Assembly (NCBI GenBank): GCA_903952805.1
Contig: CAJBHN010000810.1
Coordinates: 1 to 15,503, forward strand
Length of the DNA stretch: 15,503 nucleotides
Reading direction: 5' to 3'
Source of the DNA: an uncultured Myxococcales bacterium
Lineage (GTDB): Bacteria; Myxococcota; UBA727; VGSZ01
The translations under genes and the position numbers were made by a program. Shown here one piece after another: positions 8,065 to 15,225 of the stretch; within the stretch, counting starts at the first letter, position 1, and each line of letters starts with the position of its first letter. A model generated the notes under the pieces. It searched no databases, was not told where the DNA came from, and saw only the letters and a program-made list of their open reading frames with translations.

Positions 8065-8096
8065 AGGTCCCAACGACTCCTGGAGTCGGATGACCT
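8065..8096. repeat. Nested inverted repeats in the glutaredoxin / glycosyltransferase-like divergent region
   Basis: The inner dyad CGACTCC-T-GGAGTCG (8074-8088) is perfect with 7-bp arms. It is flanked by AGGTC (8065-8069) and GACCT (8092-8096), themselves inverted and almost centred on it. Lying between two divergent start codons it could be an operator; no regulator gene is adjacent. A hairpin in the 5' leader of the plus-strand gene is the alternative. Confidence 0.45.
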
Positions 8097-8126
8097 TTCG
8101 TCGCAGCCTGCTATGACGTCGACACC

Positions 8127-9308
8127 ATGTCCCGAGCCATCTCCCGCCTGCGCCTGGTCCTCCCCGAGGGGCACTCCCCGCTGATGGAGCGCAGCAGCAG
8201 TGAGCGCGGCAGCGTGGTGCCCGAAGCCGTCGAACTGGTGGCCCGTGGTTTCGCCGACGCCCTCGCCAGTCACGGTGTGGTCGTGAGCCAACAAACCCAC
8301 CGCGGCCCCAGCGACGGTGCCCCCCGTGCCGACGTTGCCCTGTGGTTCCCCGCCACCGACGGCCTGACCATCACCCCCGACGTGCGCCTGGCCCCGGCCA
8401 GGGTCCACGCGGCCGTCGTCACGGACCCGTCGTCGTCGCCGCGGGACCTCGCCCGCTACGACGCCCTCTTCGTCCTCGTCGCGGGCCACGTGGGCCCCGT
8501 CCGGGACGCAGCCCACAAATCTGGCCGCAAGGTCTTGGTGAAGCACGTCCGGCTATGCGGGATCACCCCGTCGCGCGACGCCGAGAAGGCCGAGCGCGGC
8601 GTCACCGGCAACGTCGTCGTCGTCGATATGCGCCGCGGGGCCTGGACCGGGGCCGATGCCGAACGCACGGTGCTGCAACTCGCGCTGCGCAACGACAACG
8701 CCACCATGGTGCTGGTCACCGACGACGACGACAGCCAACGACGTCGCCTGCAGCACCTGTGCGAGCGCCACGGGGTGTCTGCCTGGCTGGCGACCGGCCC
8801 CGACGCGATGGCCGCCGCCATCGTCGCTGCCGACCTCGTCATTGGCTCGCTGCGCTGGGACGAACTGCTGTTGGCGGCCACGGCCCGCTGCGCGGTCATC
8901 ACCGTGCCCCATGCTGACAGCCGGACGGCCCCACCTGGAGCCCTGGCGGCCGCCCTGCGCGATGGTGGCGTCGTGGACGAGCTGCCAGGAACCCTGCAAC
9001 TCGCCGCCTCTCTCGACCGCCGGCTCAAAGACGATGGAGGCCTGCAGGCCCGCGGCCTCGCCCTCCATGAGGCCCTCATCCAGTCCGCTCGGGCCATGCT
9101 CGAGGCTCTTGTCGAGGTGACGCCACTCCCTGGCACCCTTCAAAGCGCCACCCAATGGGAGGCGGTGGGACCACTGGCGGCCACGATGCCGCCCATGATG
9201 GTCAACGCCGTCGACCCCACGACGACGAGACTCGCCACCGCCCAGCGCATCGAGGACGAGCTCGCGGTCCTCAAGGCCCGCCTGGCTGCCGAGCGAGCCA
9301 AGCCATGA
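8127..9308 (+). CDS. Putative GT-B-fold glycosyltransferase-like protein
   Basis: A 393-residue, apparently soluble protein that I do not recognise with certainty. Residues about 1-155 alternate hydrophobic strands and helices like an N-terminal Rossmann domain. About 160-330 looks like a second one: VVVVD at 163-167, MVLVTDD at 194-200, and then ADLVIGSLRWDELLLAATARCAVITVP (235-261, only part conserved), which resembles the MurG/GT28-type stretch where an Asp-containing strand precedes a Glu in the nucleotide-sugar site. Residues 375-392 form a short charged coiled-coil-like C-terminus. ATG at 8127 is the first in frame after the divergent region. The stop overlaps the PHP phosphatase start (ATGA). 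The company of a CpsB-type phosphatase and a flippase-like protein favours a role in envelope glycan or glycolipid synthesis. No signal peptide or membrane helix is visible. Confidence 0.6.
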   Translation: MSRAISRLRLVLPEGHSPLMERSSSERGSVVPEAVELVARGFADALASHGVVVSQQTHRGPSDGAPRADVALWFPATDGLTITPDVRLAPARVHAAVVTDPSSSPRDLARYDALFVLVAGHVGPVRDAAHKSGRKVLVKHVRLCGITPSRDAEKAERGVTGNVVVVDMRRGAWTGADAERTVLQLALRNDNATMVLVTDDDDSQRRRLQHLCERHGVSAWLATGPDAMAAAIVAADLVIGSLRWDELLLAATARCAVITVPHADSRTAPPGALAAALRDGGVVDELPGTLQLAASLDRRLKDDGGLQARGLALHEALIQSARAMLEALVEVTPLPGTLQSATQWEAVGPLAATMPPMMVNAVDPTTTRLATAQRIEDELAVLKARLAAERAKP

Positions 9309-10036
9309 TCGACCTGCATGGCCACATCGTTTGGGGCGTCGACGACGGCCCCCTCGACCGCGACGAAAGCCTCGCCCTCGCCCACGCCTGCATGAAGGCC
9401 GGCGTGACGACGTTCGCCTGCACGTCGCATATCCGGCCCGACAAGGGTTGGATCAACGACGCGGCCCGCGTGCCCCACAACATGGAGCGGGCACGCAACG
9501 TCGCCGACATCGCCGGCCTCAAGGTGGTCCAGGGCGCCGAGCATTACGTCGACGACGCCGTCTTTGGCGACGACGCCTTCCACGACCGCCTGGTCCCCTA
9601 CGGTGAGTCCCGCTGGGTCCTCGTCGAGACTCCCTATCTCGGCCCACCTCCCGATCTGTTTGGCCTGCTGGCGCGCATTCGTCGTCGTGGCTTCAAGGTG
9701 TTGCTGGCCCACGTCGAGCGCTTCCCTTATTTGTGCGACCACGACGACGTCATCGACCGCCTGATCGACGCCGGCCACCTCGTGCAGTGCAACCTCGGCT
9801 CACTCGCGGGGGCCTACAACGCCCGCCAGCAGAAGGCCGCCGAGCGACTCCTCAAACGGGGTGTCGTCGCCGTCCTCGCCGGTGATTGCCATCGCGAAAA
9901 AGACGTCGCTGACAACATTGTCGCCGGCCGCGCCGCCGCCAGAAAACTCATCTCTGCCGCCACCCTGGAGCGGCTGACCGTCAGCGCCCCCCAGGCCATT
10001 CTCGACGACGCCTCCCCCCACAAGGTCTTTCCGTGA
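9305..10036 (+). CDS. PHP-domain phosphatase of the CpsB/YwqE (tyrosine-protein phosphatase) type
   Basis: A 243-residue PHP-family metalloenzyme. CpsB/YwqE proteins are Mn-dependent phosphotyrosine phosphatases that control bacterial tyrosine kinases of capsule or exopolysaccharide synthesis. The start MIDLHGHIVWGVDDGP is the family hallmark, with His5 and His7 as metal ligands. Other likely ligands are His42 (TSH), Glu79 (GAEHY), Glu108 (VETP), His136 (AHVER) and Asp194/His196 (GDCH). Length matches the family at about 240-255. ATG at 9305 overlaps the upstream stop, and the stop overlaps the following GTG (GTGA), so the three genes are probably cotranslated. No BY-kinase or polysaccharide polymerase lies in the window, so the phosphoprotein substrate is unknown. 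A sugar-phosphate or other phosphoesterase activity is possible. Confidence 0.85.
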   Translation: MIDLHGHIVWGVDDGPLDRDESLALAHACMKAGVTTFACTSHIRPDKGWINDAARVPHNMERARNVADIAGLKVVQGAEHYVDDAVFGDDAFHDRLVPYGESRWVLVETPYLGPPPDLFGLLARIRRRGFKVLLAHVERFPYLCDHDDVIDRLIDAGHLVQCNLGSLAGAYNARQQKAAERLLKRGVVAVLAGDCHREKDVADNIVAGRAAARKLISAATLERLTVSAPQAILDDASPHKVFP

Positions 10037-11142
10037 GCAGCCCGGTCAGCCCCGCCACCCCTGCCAACCATTCAAGACGGCGCCGGCGCCAACTGGCGGT
10101 CAGCGTCGTCGTCGGCGGTGTATGCCTGTGGTTTGCTTTTCACGGCGTCAAAGACGGCGCCGCAGGACAACACGTCTCCCTTGAGACCCTGGCCGACGTC
10201 CTGCGAAGGGTCCCCGCCTCGGCGTATCTGGGGTATCTGCTGCTCTTCGGCGTCCAGGTGCTGCTGCGTGTGGAACGATGGCGCCTGCAGGTCCGGGGGC
10301 TGACGGGCAAGACCCCATCTTGGGGCGATGCCATGACCATCAACGCCCTCGCCTACGCCGCGGTATTTTTTCTGCCCTTCCGCCTGGGGGAGTTTGTTCG
10401 CCCCAATCTGTGCGCGAGTCGCGGCATCATGTCGGCGTCGGCGGGCCTGGCGGCCACAGCCCTGGAACGCATCATTGACGGCCTGGTCGCGACGGCGATG
10501 TTTGGAGCGCTGCTGCTGCTGGCCCCCTTTGAGTGGCCTCCCTGGGTGCGAGCGGGAGGGGTCAGTGCCCTGCTGTTCTTTGGCAGCGCCATCATCGCCC
10601 TCCTGGTAGCCATGAAGGCCCGGGCCTTCGCGCTGCGCGTCGTGCACCGGCTGTTGGGCGTCGTGAGCGCTGGCCTGGCCATCCGCATCGGCGCCCTGGT
10701 GGGCGGCTTCTTGGACGGCCTGCGCTGCTTTCGTGGGCCTGGTGACGTCATGACCTATCTGGCGCTCTCCACCGCATTTTGGGTGGTCAACGGCATCAGC
10801 ACCGCCGTCATGGTCATCGGCGTCGACCCCGGGGCCACCTGGATCGCCGGCTTTGTGTGCCTGTGCTTCCTGGTCATCGGCGTCATGGTCCCTGCCCCGC
10901 CCGGCAACGTCGGCAACTTCCACGCCTTTGCCAAACTTGGACTCACCGTCTCGGGCGTGGCCACCCTGCCGGCCATCGCCGCCGCTGTCCTGCTGCACGC
11001 CTTGTCCAGCATCACCGTCGCCGCCCTCGCCGCAGCCTTCGCCGCCCTTGGCACGGTGCGATGGCAGGAAGCCCGCCACGCTCTTGACCCTGCCGACGCC
11101 TCCATGCCGCCGGCACGGGGGCCGACGGCAACGCCACCGTGA
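10033..11142 (+). CDS. Flippase-like integral membrane protein (UPF0104 / LPG-synthase TM family)
   Basis: A 369-residue polytopic membrane protein of the family related to the membrane half of lysylphosphatidylglycerol synthase (PF03706 type). Members are linked to lipid or glycolipid translocation in the envelope. Family signs are FFLPFRLGEFVRP at 112-124 (canonical N-x-P-x-R-x-GE-x-x-R), ALERIIDG at 143-150 (canonical ERxxD) and PAPPGNVGNFHAF at 287-299 (canonical PGGxG region). An Arg-rich N-terminus (15-19) precedes the first helix and fits a cytoplasmic N-terminus. About seven to eight hydrophobic segments are seen. It starts with GTG at 10033 overlapping the phosphatase stop (GTGA). 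It ends 3 bp from the convergent spoVR stop. The substrate cannot be deduced. Confidence 0.83.
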   Translation: MSSPVSPATPANHSRRRRRQLAVSVVVGGVCLWFAFHGVKDGAAGQHVSLETLADVLRRVPASAYLGYLLLFGVQVLLRVERWRLQVRGLTGKTPSWGDAMTINALAYAAVFFLPFRLGEFVRPNLCASRGIMSASAGLAATALERIIDGLVATAMFGALLLLAPFEWPPWVRAGGVSALLFFGSAIIALLVAMKARAFALRVVHRLLGVVSAGLAIRIGALVGGFLDGLRCFRGPGDVMTYLALSTAFWVVNGISTAVMVIGVDPGATWIAGFVCLCFLVIGVMVPAPPGNVGNFHAFAKLGLTVSGVATLPAIAAAVLLHALSSITVAALAAAFAALGTVRWQEARHALDPADASMPPARGPTATPP

Positions 11143-11145
11143 ACG

Positions 11146-12645
11146 TCAGCTGATGGTCTTTTCTGTCAACCCGTTCGCATCGCAACTGTACAGCACCTTG
11201 CGTTCATCCACCTTGGTCATCAGGTGCACGGGCCGACTCCAGATGGCTTGCACATTGCGCAGCGTTTCGTGCGTGTACTGCGCGTCGAGGTCGACGCCCT
11301 CGTGGGTGTGCTGCAGCAACAACTCCGCGCGGTTTTCGAAATTCGCGTCGAGGACAGCAATGAGAGGCTGACCAAAGTTGGTCAGTTGCTGCAGCAGCTT
11401 CTTTTTGACCGTCTCAAACTCCCGCGTATCGATCAAAAAACTGCGTTTCTTGCGATCGTACTCGTAGGCAAAGAAGCCCTGCTCCCGACAGAAATCCACC
11501 GTAAAAAACTCGTCGAGGAAGGTGACATCCGAATAGATCTGGCGCACCTGAAAGATCTTCTCGCGACCCAATCCCGATTGTTTGTCCCACAAGCGGCGCT
11601 CGGCCATGTCATCGCATTCGTTCCACTCCTTGCCATATCGGCCGCGATTCCAGCGGTCCTCGATATCGCGATAGAGGGCAAGCCCCAGCGCATAGGGATT
11701 GAGCTGCTGTCGCGACGTCGACATCACCCCGGCATTCTTGTCGGCGAAGTCGATGACCTCAGAACTGTCCATGACCTTTTCGGTCATCAGTTTGCAGTGC
11801 CAATACGACGCCCATCCCTCGTTCATGATTTTCGTCATGCCCTGGGGCGCGAAGTAATAGGCCTCTTCACGCATCATATCCATGACATCAACCTGCCAGC
11901 GTTCGAGTGGCGCGTGCTCCATCAGGAAGCGCATGACGTCACGCTCAGGCTCACCGGGGAACTTCTTTTGGCGGTTGGCTTCCTCTTCGAGTTTCTTTTT
12001 CTGGGAGGCAACGAAGGAGTCTGGATTGATGTACCGCTCCATGTACTCCTTCGTGTTGGGAAGGAGACCCAATTCACGCTTGCGGTCGAGGGGCTCGGAG
12101 GTCTCGCCGCTCGCGATCTCCTTGCGCTTGCGCGTGATGTACGGAGAATCGACATCAATAAGATTGTCGATCGACAGGCAACGATCGACGAACGCCTCGA
12201 CGACGTCCACACCAAACCAATCGATGTACCGGCGAATGCGAGTGGCATGGTTTGCCATCTCATCGATCATTTTTCGATTGGTGTGTTGAAAGGTGAAGTT
12301 GTTCTTGAAGAAATCATTGTGACCGCAGACGTGGCACATGACCAACTTCTGATCGACCGGTGCGTTGCTTTCGAGCAGGTATGCGTAACAGGGGTCATTA
12401 TTGATGACCATTTCGTAGATCTTGTGCAGGCCATACTCGTATGACTTGCTCATACGTTCGTATTCCATGCCCCACTTCCAGTGGGGATACCGCACGGGGA
12501 ACCCCATATACGACGCCACCATATTGATCTCGTCGTAGTCGAGCATCTCGTAGAAGGTGTCGAACATATCGAGCCCCATCCCCTTGGCGGTGGCCTCGAT
12601 GCGTTGCTGCATTTCAAGATACTGAGGCGAAAGCTTCTTCGGCAT
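11146..12645 (-). CDS. spoVR: SpoVR family protein
   Basis: A 499-residue member of the SpoVR/YcgB family, named for Bacillus spore cortex formation but widespread in non-sporeformers beside PrkA and YeaH/YhbH, where it is linked to stress and stationary-phase adaptation. The biochemical activity is unsettled. Conserved blocks include INNDPCYAYLLESN at 81-94, CHVCGHNDFFKNN at 104-116, NEGWASYWH at 275-283 and the NPYALG region at 316-321. The His-rich HVCGH and NEGWASYWH blocks could bind metal (inference). The 219-230 stretch is strongly charged. ATG at 12645 has only a weak ribosome-binding site. The gap to the upstream DUF444 gene is 95 bp, so the two are probably cotranscribed. Codon use is less GC-rich than in the genes to its left. 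Confidence 0.95.
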   Translation of the reverse strand: MPKKLSPQYLEMQQRIEATAKGMGLDMFDTFYEMLDYDEINMVASYMGFPVRYPHWKWGMEYERMSKSYEYGLHKIYEMVINNDPCYAYLLESNAPVDQKLVMCHVCGHNDFFKNNFTFQHTNRKMIDEMANHATRIRRYIDWFGVDVVEAFVDRCLSIDNLIDVDSPYITRKRKEIASGETSEPLDRKRELGLLPNTKEYMERYINPDSFVASQKKKLEEEANRQKKFPGEPERDVMRFLMEHAPLERWQVDVMDMMREEAYYFAPQGMTKIMNEGWASYWHCKLMTEKVMDSSEVIDFADKNAGVMSTSRQQLNPYALGLALYRDIEDRWNRGRYGKEWNECDDMAERRLWDKQSGLGREKIFQVRQIYSDVTFLDEFFTVDFCREQGFFAYEYDRKKRSFLIDTREFETVKKKLLQQLTNFGQPLIAVLDANFENRAELLLQHTHEGVDLDAQYTHETLRNVQAIWSRPVHLMTKVDERKVLYSCDANGLTEKTIS

Positions 12646-12740
12646 GGGTGCTCATTGTCAAAGAGTGTTCAGCAAGGGTCGGGGTTGGCGGATCGTCGTG
12701 TCGACAGGCAAGGCCGGCTCTGACGTGCCCATTCTTGGGA

Positions 12741-13847
12741 TCAAAGACCGCGACCCAGGAAATCCTTGATGGAGGCATAGATGCCGTCCTTGTCCTTGAT
12801 TTCAGACAGGGTGACCTTGTCATTTTTTCCAAATTGCTCGGCAAGGTCCTTGATGAACTGACCTGAGCCGTAGGGTGACTCCACCTGGCCATACGCGAAC
12901 TGATTCGACACCGGCAGCAAGCGGTCTCGCATCAACCCCAGACACGTGCGCGTGTCGTCGACGGACCAATTGTCGCCATCAGAGAAATGAAAGGGGTAAA
13001 TGTTCCAGTTGGCGACCGGGTAATCCTTGTCAATGATGTCGGCACACAGGCGATAGGCTGAGCTGATCATCGTGCCGCCGGACTCGCGGGTATGGAAAAA
13101 GGTATCCTTGTCCACTTCCCTGGCCGCAGCGTCATGGATGATGTACCGACTCTGCAAGCCGTCGTAGTTGCGGCGCAGCCAGGCATCCAGCCAAAAGCTG
13201 GTGATGCGAACGATTTCCTTCTGCTCGTCACCCATCGAACCAGACACGTCCATCATGTAGATGATGACGGCATTGGCCTGTGGCTTTTGATCGATACGCC
13301 AGGTTCGATAGCGACGGTCCTCGCGAATCGGCACGATCACGGGATTTTTCGGATCGTAGCTGCCGACAGCAATCTGTCGGCGCAGCGCCTGCTTGTAGGT
13401 CCGTTTGAAATGCTTCAGGGACTCGGGTCCGACCGTATTGATACCGGTGTATTTGATGCGCTCAGTGACCAACTCACTGCCCTTGGGCAGGATGCGGGGG
13501 AGTTTCAGCTCCTCGCCCAGCAAATCCGCCAACTCGTCGAGGGTGAGTTCGACGTCGAGGCCATGCTCCCCCGCGTCCTGCCCGGCCTTGCCGGTGCCTT
13601 CACCCTCCTGGGGCTCGCCATCAACCGGATCCCCCGGCTTGCCTTCGCCCTGGCCGACGCCACCCTGCGATTTGCCGCCGAAGCGGAAATGCGGCAACTC
13701 GATCCGCGGCACCGGAATGGTGATGGTATCTTTGCCCTGCTTCCCGATGAGTTCACCCTTTTTGATGTAGCTCTTCAGGTTTTGCTTGATCTTGCCCCGG
13801 ACAATATCTTTGAAACGGGCATGGTCATTTTGGATTCGCAGACTCAT
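12741..13847 (-). CDS. YeaH/YhbH family protein (DUF444) with VWA-type MIDAS
   Basis: A 368-residue member of the DUF444 family (E. coli YeaH, Bacillus YhbH), the usual partner of PrkA and SpoVR. The basic N-terminus (RFKDIVRGKIKQNLKSYIKKG, within residues 11-31) and the Ile/Pro segment TITIPVPRIELPHFRFG are typical. A Gly/Glu-rich linker covers about 57-95. The C-terminal half is von Willebrand A-like with the metal-ion-dependent adhesion motif DVSGSMG at 200-206, Thr259 (GGTMISS) and Asp290 (FSDGD) as probable further ligands. It is a cytoplasmic protein; a protein-interaction role with PrkA is inferred for the family. ATG at 13847 has GGGAG 5 nt upstream. The gap to the phosphatase gene upstream is 55 bp and holds a -10-like sequence. 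Confidence 0.95.
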   Translation of the reverse strand: MSLRIQNDHARFKDIVRGKIKQNLKSYIKKGELIGKQGKDTITIPVPRIELPHFRFGGKSQGGVGQGEGKPGDPVDGEPQEGEGTGKAGQDAGEHGLDVELTLDELADLLGEELKLPRILPKGSELVTERIKYTGINTVGPESLKHFKRTYKQALRRQIAVGSYDPKNPVIVPIREDRRYRTWRIDQKPQANAVIIYMMDVSGSMGDEQKEIVRITSFWLDAWLRRNYDGLQSRYIIHDAAAREVDKDTFFHTRESGGTMISSAYRLCADIIDKDYPVANWNIYPFHFSDGDNWSVDDTRTCLGLMRDRLLPVSNQFAYGQVESPYGSGQFIKDLAEQFGKNDKVTLSEIKDKDGIYASIKDFLGRGL

Positions 13848-13881
13848 CTCAACTCCCGGGGCGAAGGCTTCAGACTCCAGC

Positions 13882-13887
13882 AGTATA
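13882..13887 (-). promoter_or_regulatory. Possible -10 element (TATACT) upstream of the DUF444 gene
   Basis: On the minus strand TATACT lies about 35 nt ahead of the DUF444 ATG, in a short AT-rich patch within GC-rich DNA. The best -35 candidate at usual spacing is poor. If real, it would give DUF444 and spoVR their own promoter, separate from prkA and the phosphatase. Confidence 0.25.
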
Positions 13888-13902
13888 ACGATGTCGGTCG
13901 CA

Positions 13903-15147
13903 TCAGGTCGGCGCCGGCTCTTCTGTCAGTGTCCCCCGTCGGAGGACTTCGTCGACCTTGCTCGACAGCGCGGTCGCGAAACGCCACAGCAACTTGACCC
14001 CGAGGGAGGGGTCCCGGCGGCACAGGTCCTCCAGATGCGCTCGCTCGAAAGTCAGGACCAGCGAAGGCGTCATGGCGGTGGCCTCCAGCACGGCGGGATG
14101 ACCATCAAAGCATTCGACCTCACCGAAATGGGCCCCGGGCGGTACCTCCAACACCTCGGCTCCGTGCAGGGTCAGCATGACGCGCCCTCGCACCAACACA
14201 AAAAAGCGCCGCGACACCTGACCTGCCTCGACGATGATGTCGCCAGGCCGCAACTCCAGCATGCCCGCAAGGCTCACCACCGCCTGCAGGTCCGTGTGGC
14301 CAAGGCCGGCCAGCATGGGCAATTCCCGCACCACCCGGTTTTTGTCGTCGATGACAGCTTCATGGGGCGCTGACACCTCGACGTTTGATTGAACGCGGGC
14401 GAGAATCACTGTGGCATTGTCGTCGCCGCCAGCAGCATTGGCAGCGTCGATGATGGCGTGGGCGACGCCGTCGAGGCTCGCGTCGGCGCGGGACAATCCC
14501 TGCAAGACAAAGTCTTCAGGGACGGCCTTTGACACCCCGTCGGAGCAGATACAGAAAATGTCACCGCGGTAGACGTCCAAGACGCTGACGTCCGCCACGA
14601 CGTTGGCCTGAGGGCCCACGGCGCGGGTCAGCACGTTGGCCATCGGGTGTTTCAGCGCTTCGGTTTCGCTGAGCGCTCCACGCTGGACCATTTCGTTGAC
14701 GAAACTGTGGTCGACCGTCAAGGGATACAACGTATCATTGCGCTTGAGATACATGCGGCTGTCGCCGACGTGGCCGACCACCGCCAAACGGTCCAGCACA
14801 ATCAAGACGGTCAGCGTCGTCCCCATGCCGGCCTTGCCGCGCTGGTCATCTACGGCAGCCTGATAGACGTGCTGGCAGGCGTCTTGGATGGCTGCTTCCA
14901 TCAGACGCGCCAAACGCTGCCGAAAGCCGGGATTATGGGCGTCGCCCTGGCGCAACTCAGCCACGCGTGGACGAAAAAACGATGCGACCCGCTGGATGGC
15001 GAGCGTGCTGGCGACCTCGCCAGCAGCAGCACCGCCCATGCCGTCGGCCACGGCGTAAATGCCGTGGACATCGTCGGCCAGGCAGCTGTCCTCGTTATGA
15101 TCTCGTTTCAGACCGACATCGGTCACGGCCGAACTGTCAATGTGCAT
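13903..15147 (-). CDS. PP2C-family Ser/Thr phosphatase with C-terminal cyclic-nucleotide-binding-like domain
   Basis: A 414-residue protein. Residues about 1-255 are a complete bacterial PP2C (PPM) phosphatase: RDHNED at 15-20, VADGMGG at 33-39 (metal Asp35), MGTTLTV at 108-114, HVGDSR at 126-131, SDG at 202-204 and GGDDN at 240-244. PP2C enzymes remove phosphate from Ser/Thr using Mn or Mg. Residues about 285-400 form a cNMP-type beta-roll with FGE at 341-343. The usual phosphate-binding Arg of its cassette is replaced: GHPAVLEA at 349-356, with Ala352 where Arg is expected. Ligand binding may thus be lost or altered. No membrane segment is present. Start ATG at 15147 has a modest GGAAG. It sits between prkA and DUF444, so the PrkA kinase or its targets are plausible substrates (inference). 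Confidence 0.93.
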   Translation of the reverse strand: MHIDSSAVTDVGLKRDHNEDSCLADDVHGIYAVADGMGGAAAGEVASTLAIQRVASFFRPRVAELRQGDAHNPGFRQRLARLMEAAIQDACQHVYQAAVDDQRGKAGMGTTLTVLIVLDRLAVVGHVGDSRMYLKRNDTLYPLTVDHSFVNEMVQRGALSETEALKHPMANVLTRAVGPQANVVADVSVLDVYRGDIFCICSDGVSKAVPEDFVLQGLSRADASLDGVAHAIIDAANAAGGDDNATVILARVQSNVEVSAPHEAVIDDKNRVVRELPMLAGLGHTDLQAVVSLAGMLELRPGDIIVEAGQVSRRFFVLVRGRVMLTLHGAEVLEVPPGAHFGEVECFDGHPAVLEATAMTPSLVLTFERAHLEDLCRRDPSLGVKLLWRFATALSSKVDEVLRRGTLTEEPAPT

Positions 15148-15181
15148 GTCGACTTCCGAGGTGGTCGAGCGGTCGCCCGGG

Positions 15182-15209
15182 AAAAGGAGGGCCTGGAGGC
15201 CGGCCCTCC
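15182..15209 (-). terminator. Terminator-like hairpin after prkA
   Basis: On the minus strand GGAGGGCC, an 8-nt loop and GGCCCTCC form a perfect 8-bp GC-rich stem immediately followed by TTTT (15185-15182). It lies 17 bp past the prkA stop and 35 bp before the phosphatase start. The T-tract is short, so it may terminate only partly, setting the ratio of prkA to downstream transcripts. Confidence 0.6.
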
Positions 15210-15225
15210 GTCGACGATGAAAACG

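Noticed and set aside
11224..12444. 406-codon open frame on the plus strand opposite spoVR
   Set aside because: SpoVR motifs are intact on the minus strand; the opposite product shows no family features and lacks a sensible operon context.
13092..13997. 301-codon open frame on the plus strand opposite DUF444 and the phosphatase 3' end
   Set aside because: It runs antisense through the MIDAS-encoding region of a clear DUF444 gene and crosses two gene boundaries; a shadow of codon bias.
14724..14736. GATAC-N3-GTATC inverted repeat in the phosphatase gene as a second copy of the 4291 palindrome
   Set aside because: Arms are only 5 bp, the spacer differs and the sequence beyond GATAC does not match; expected by chance.
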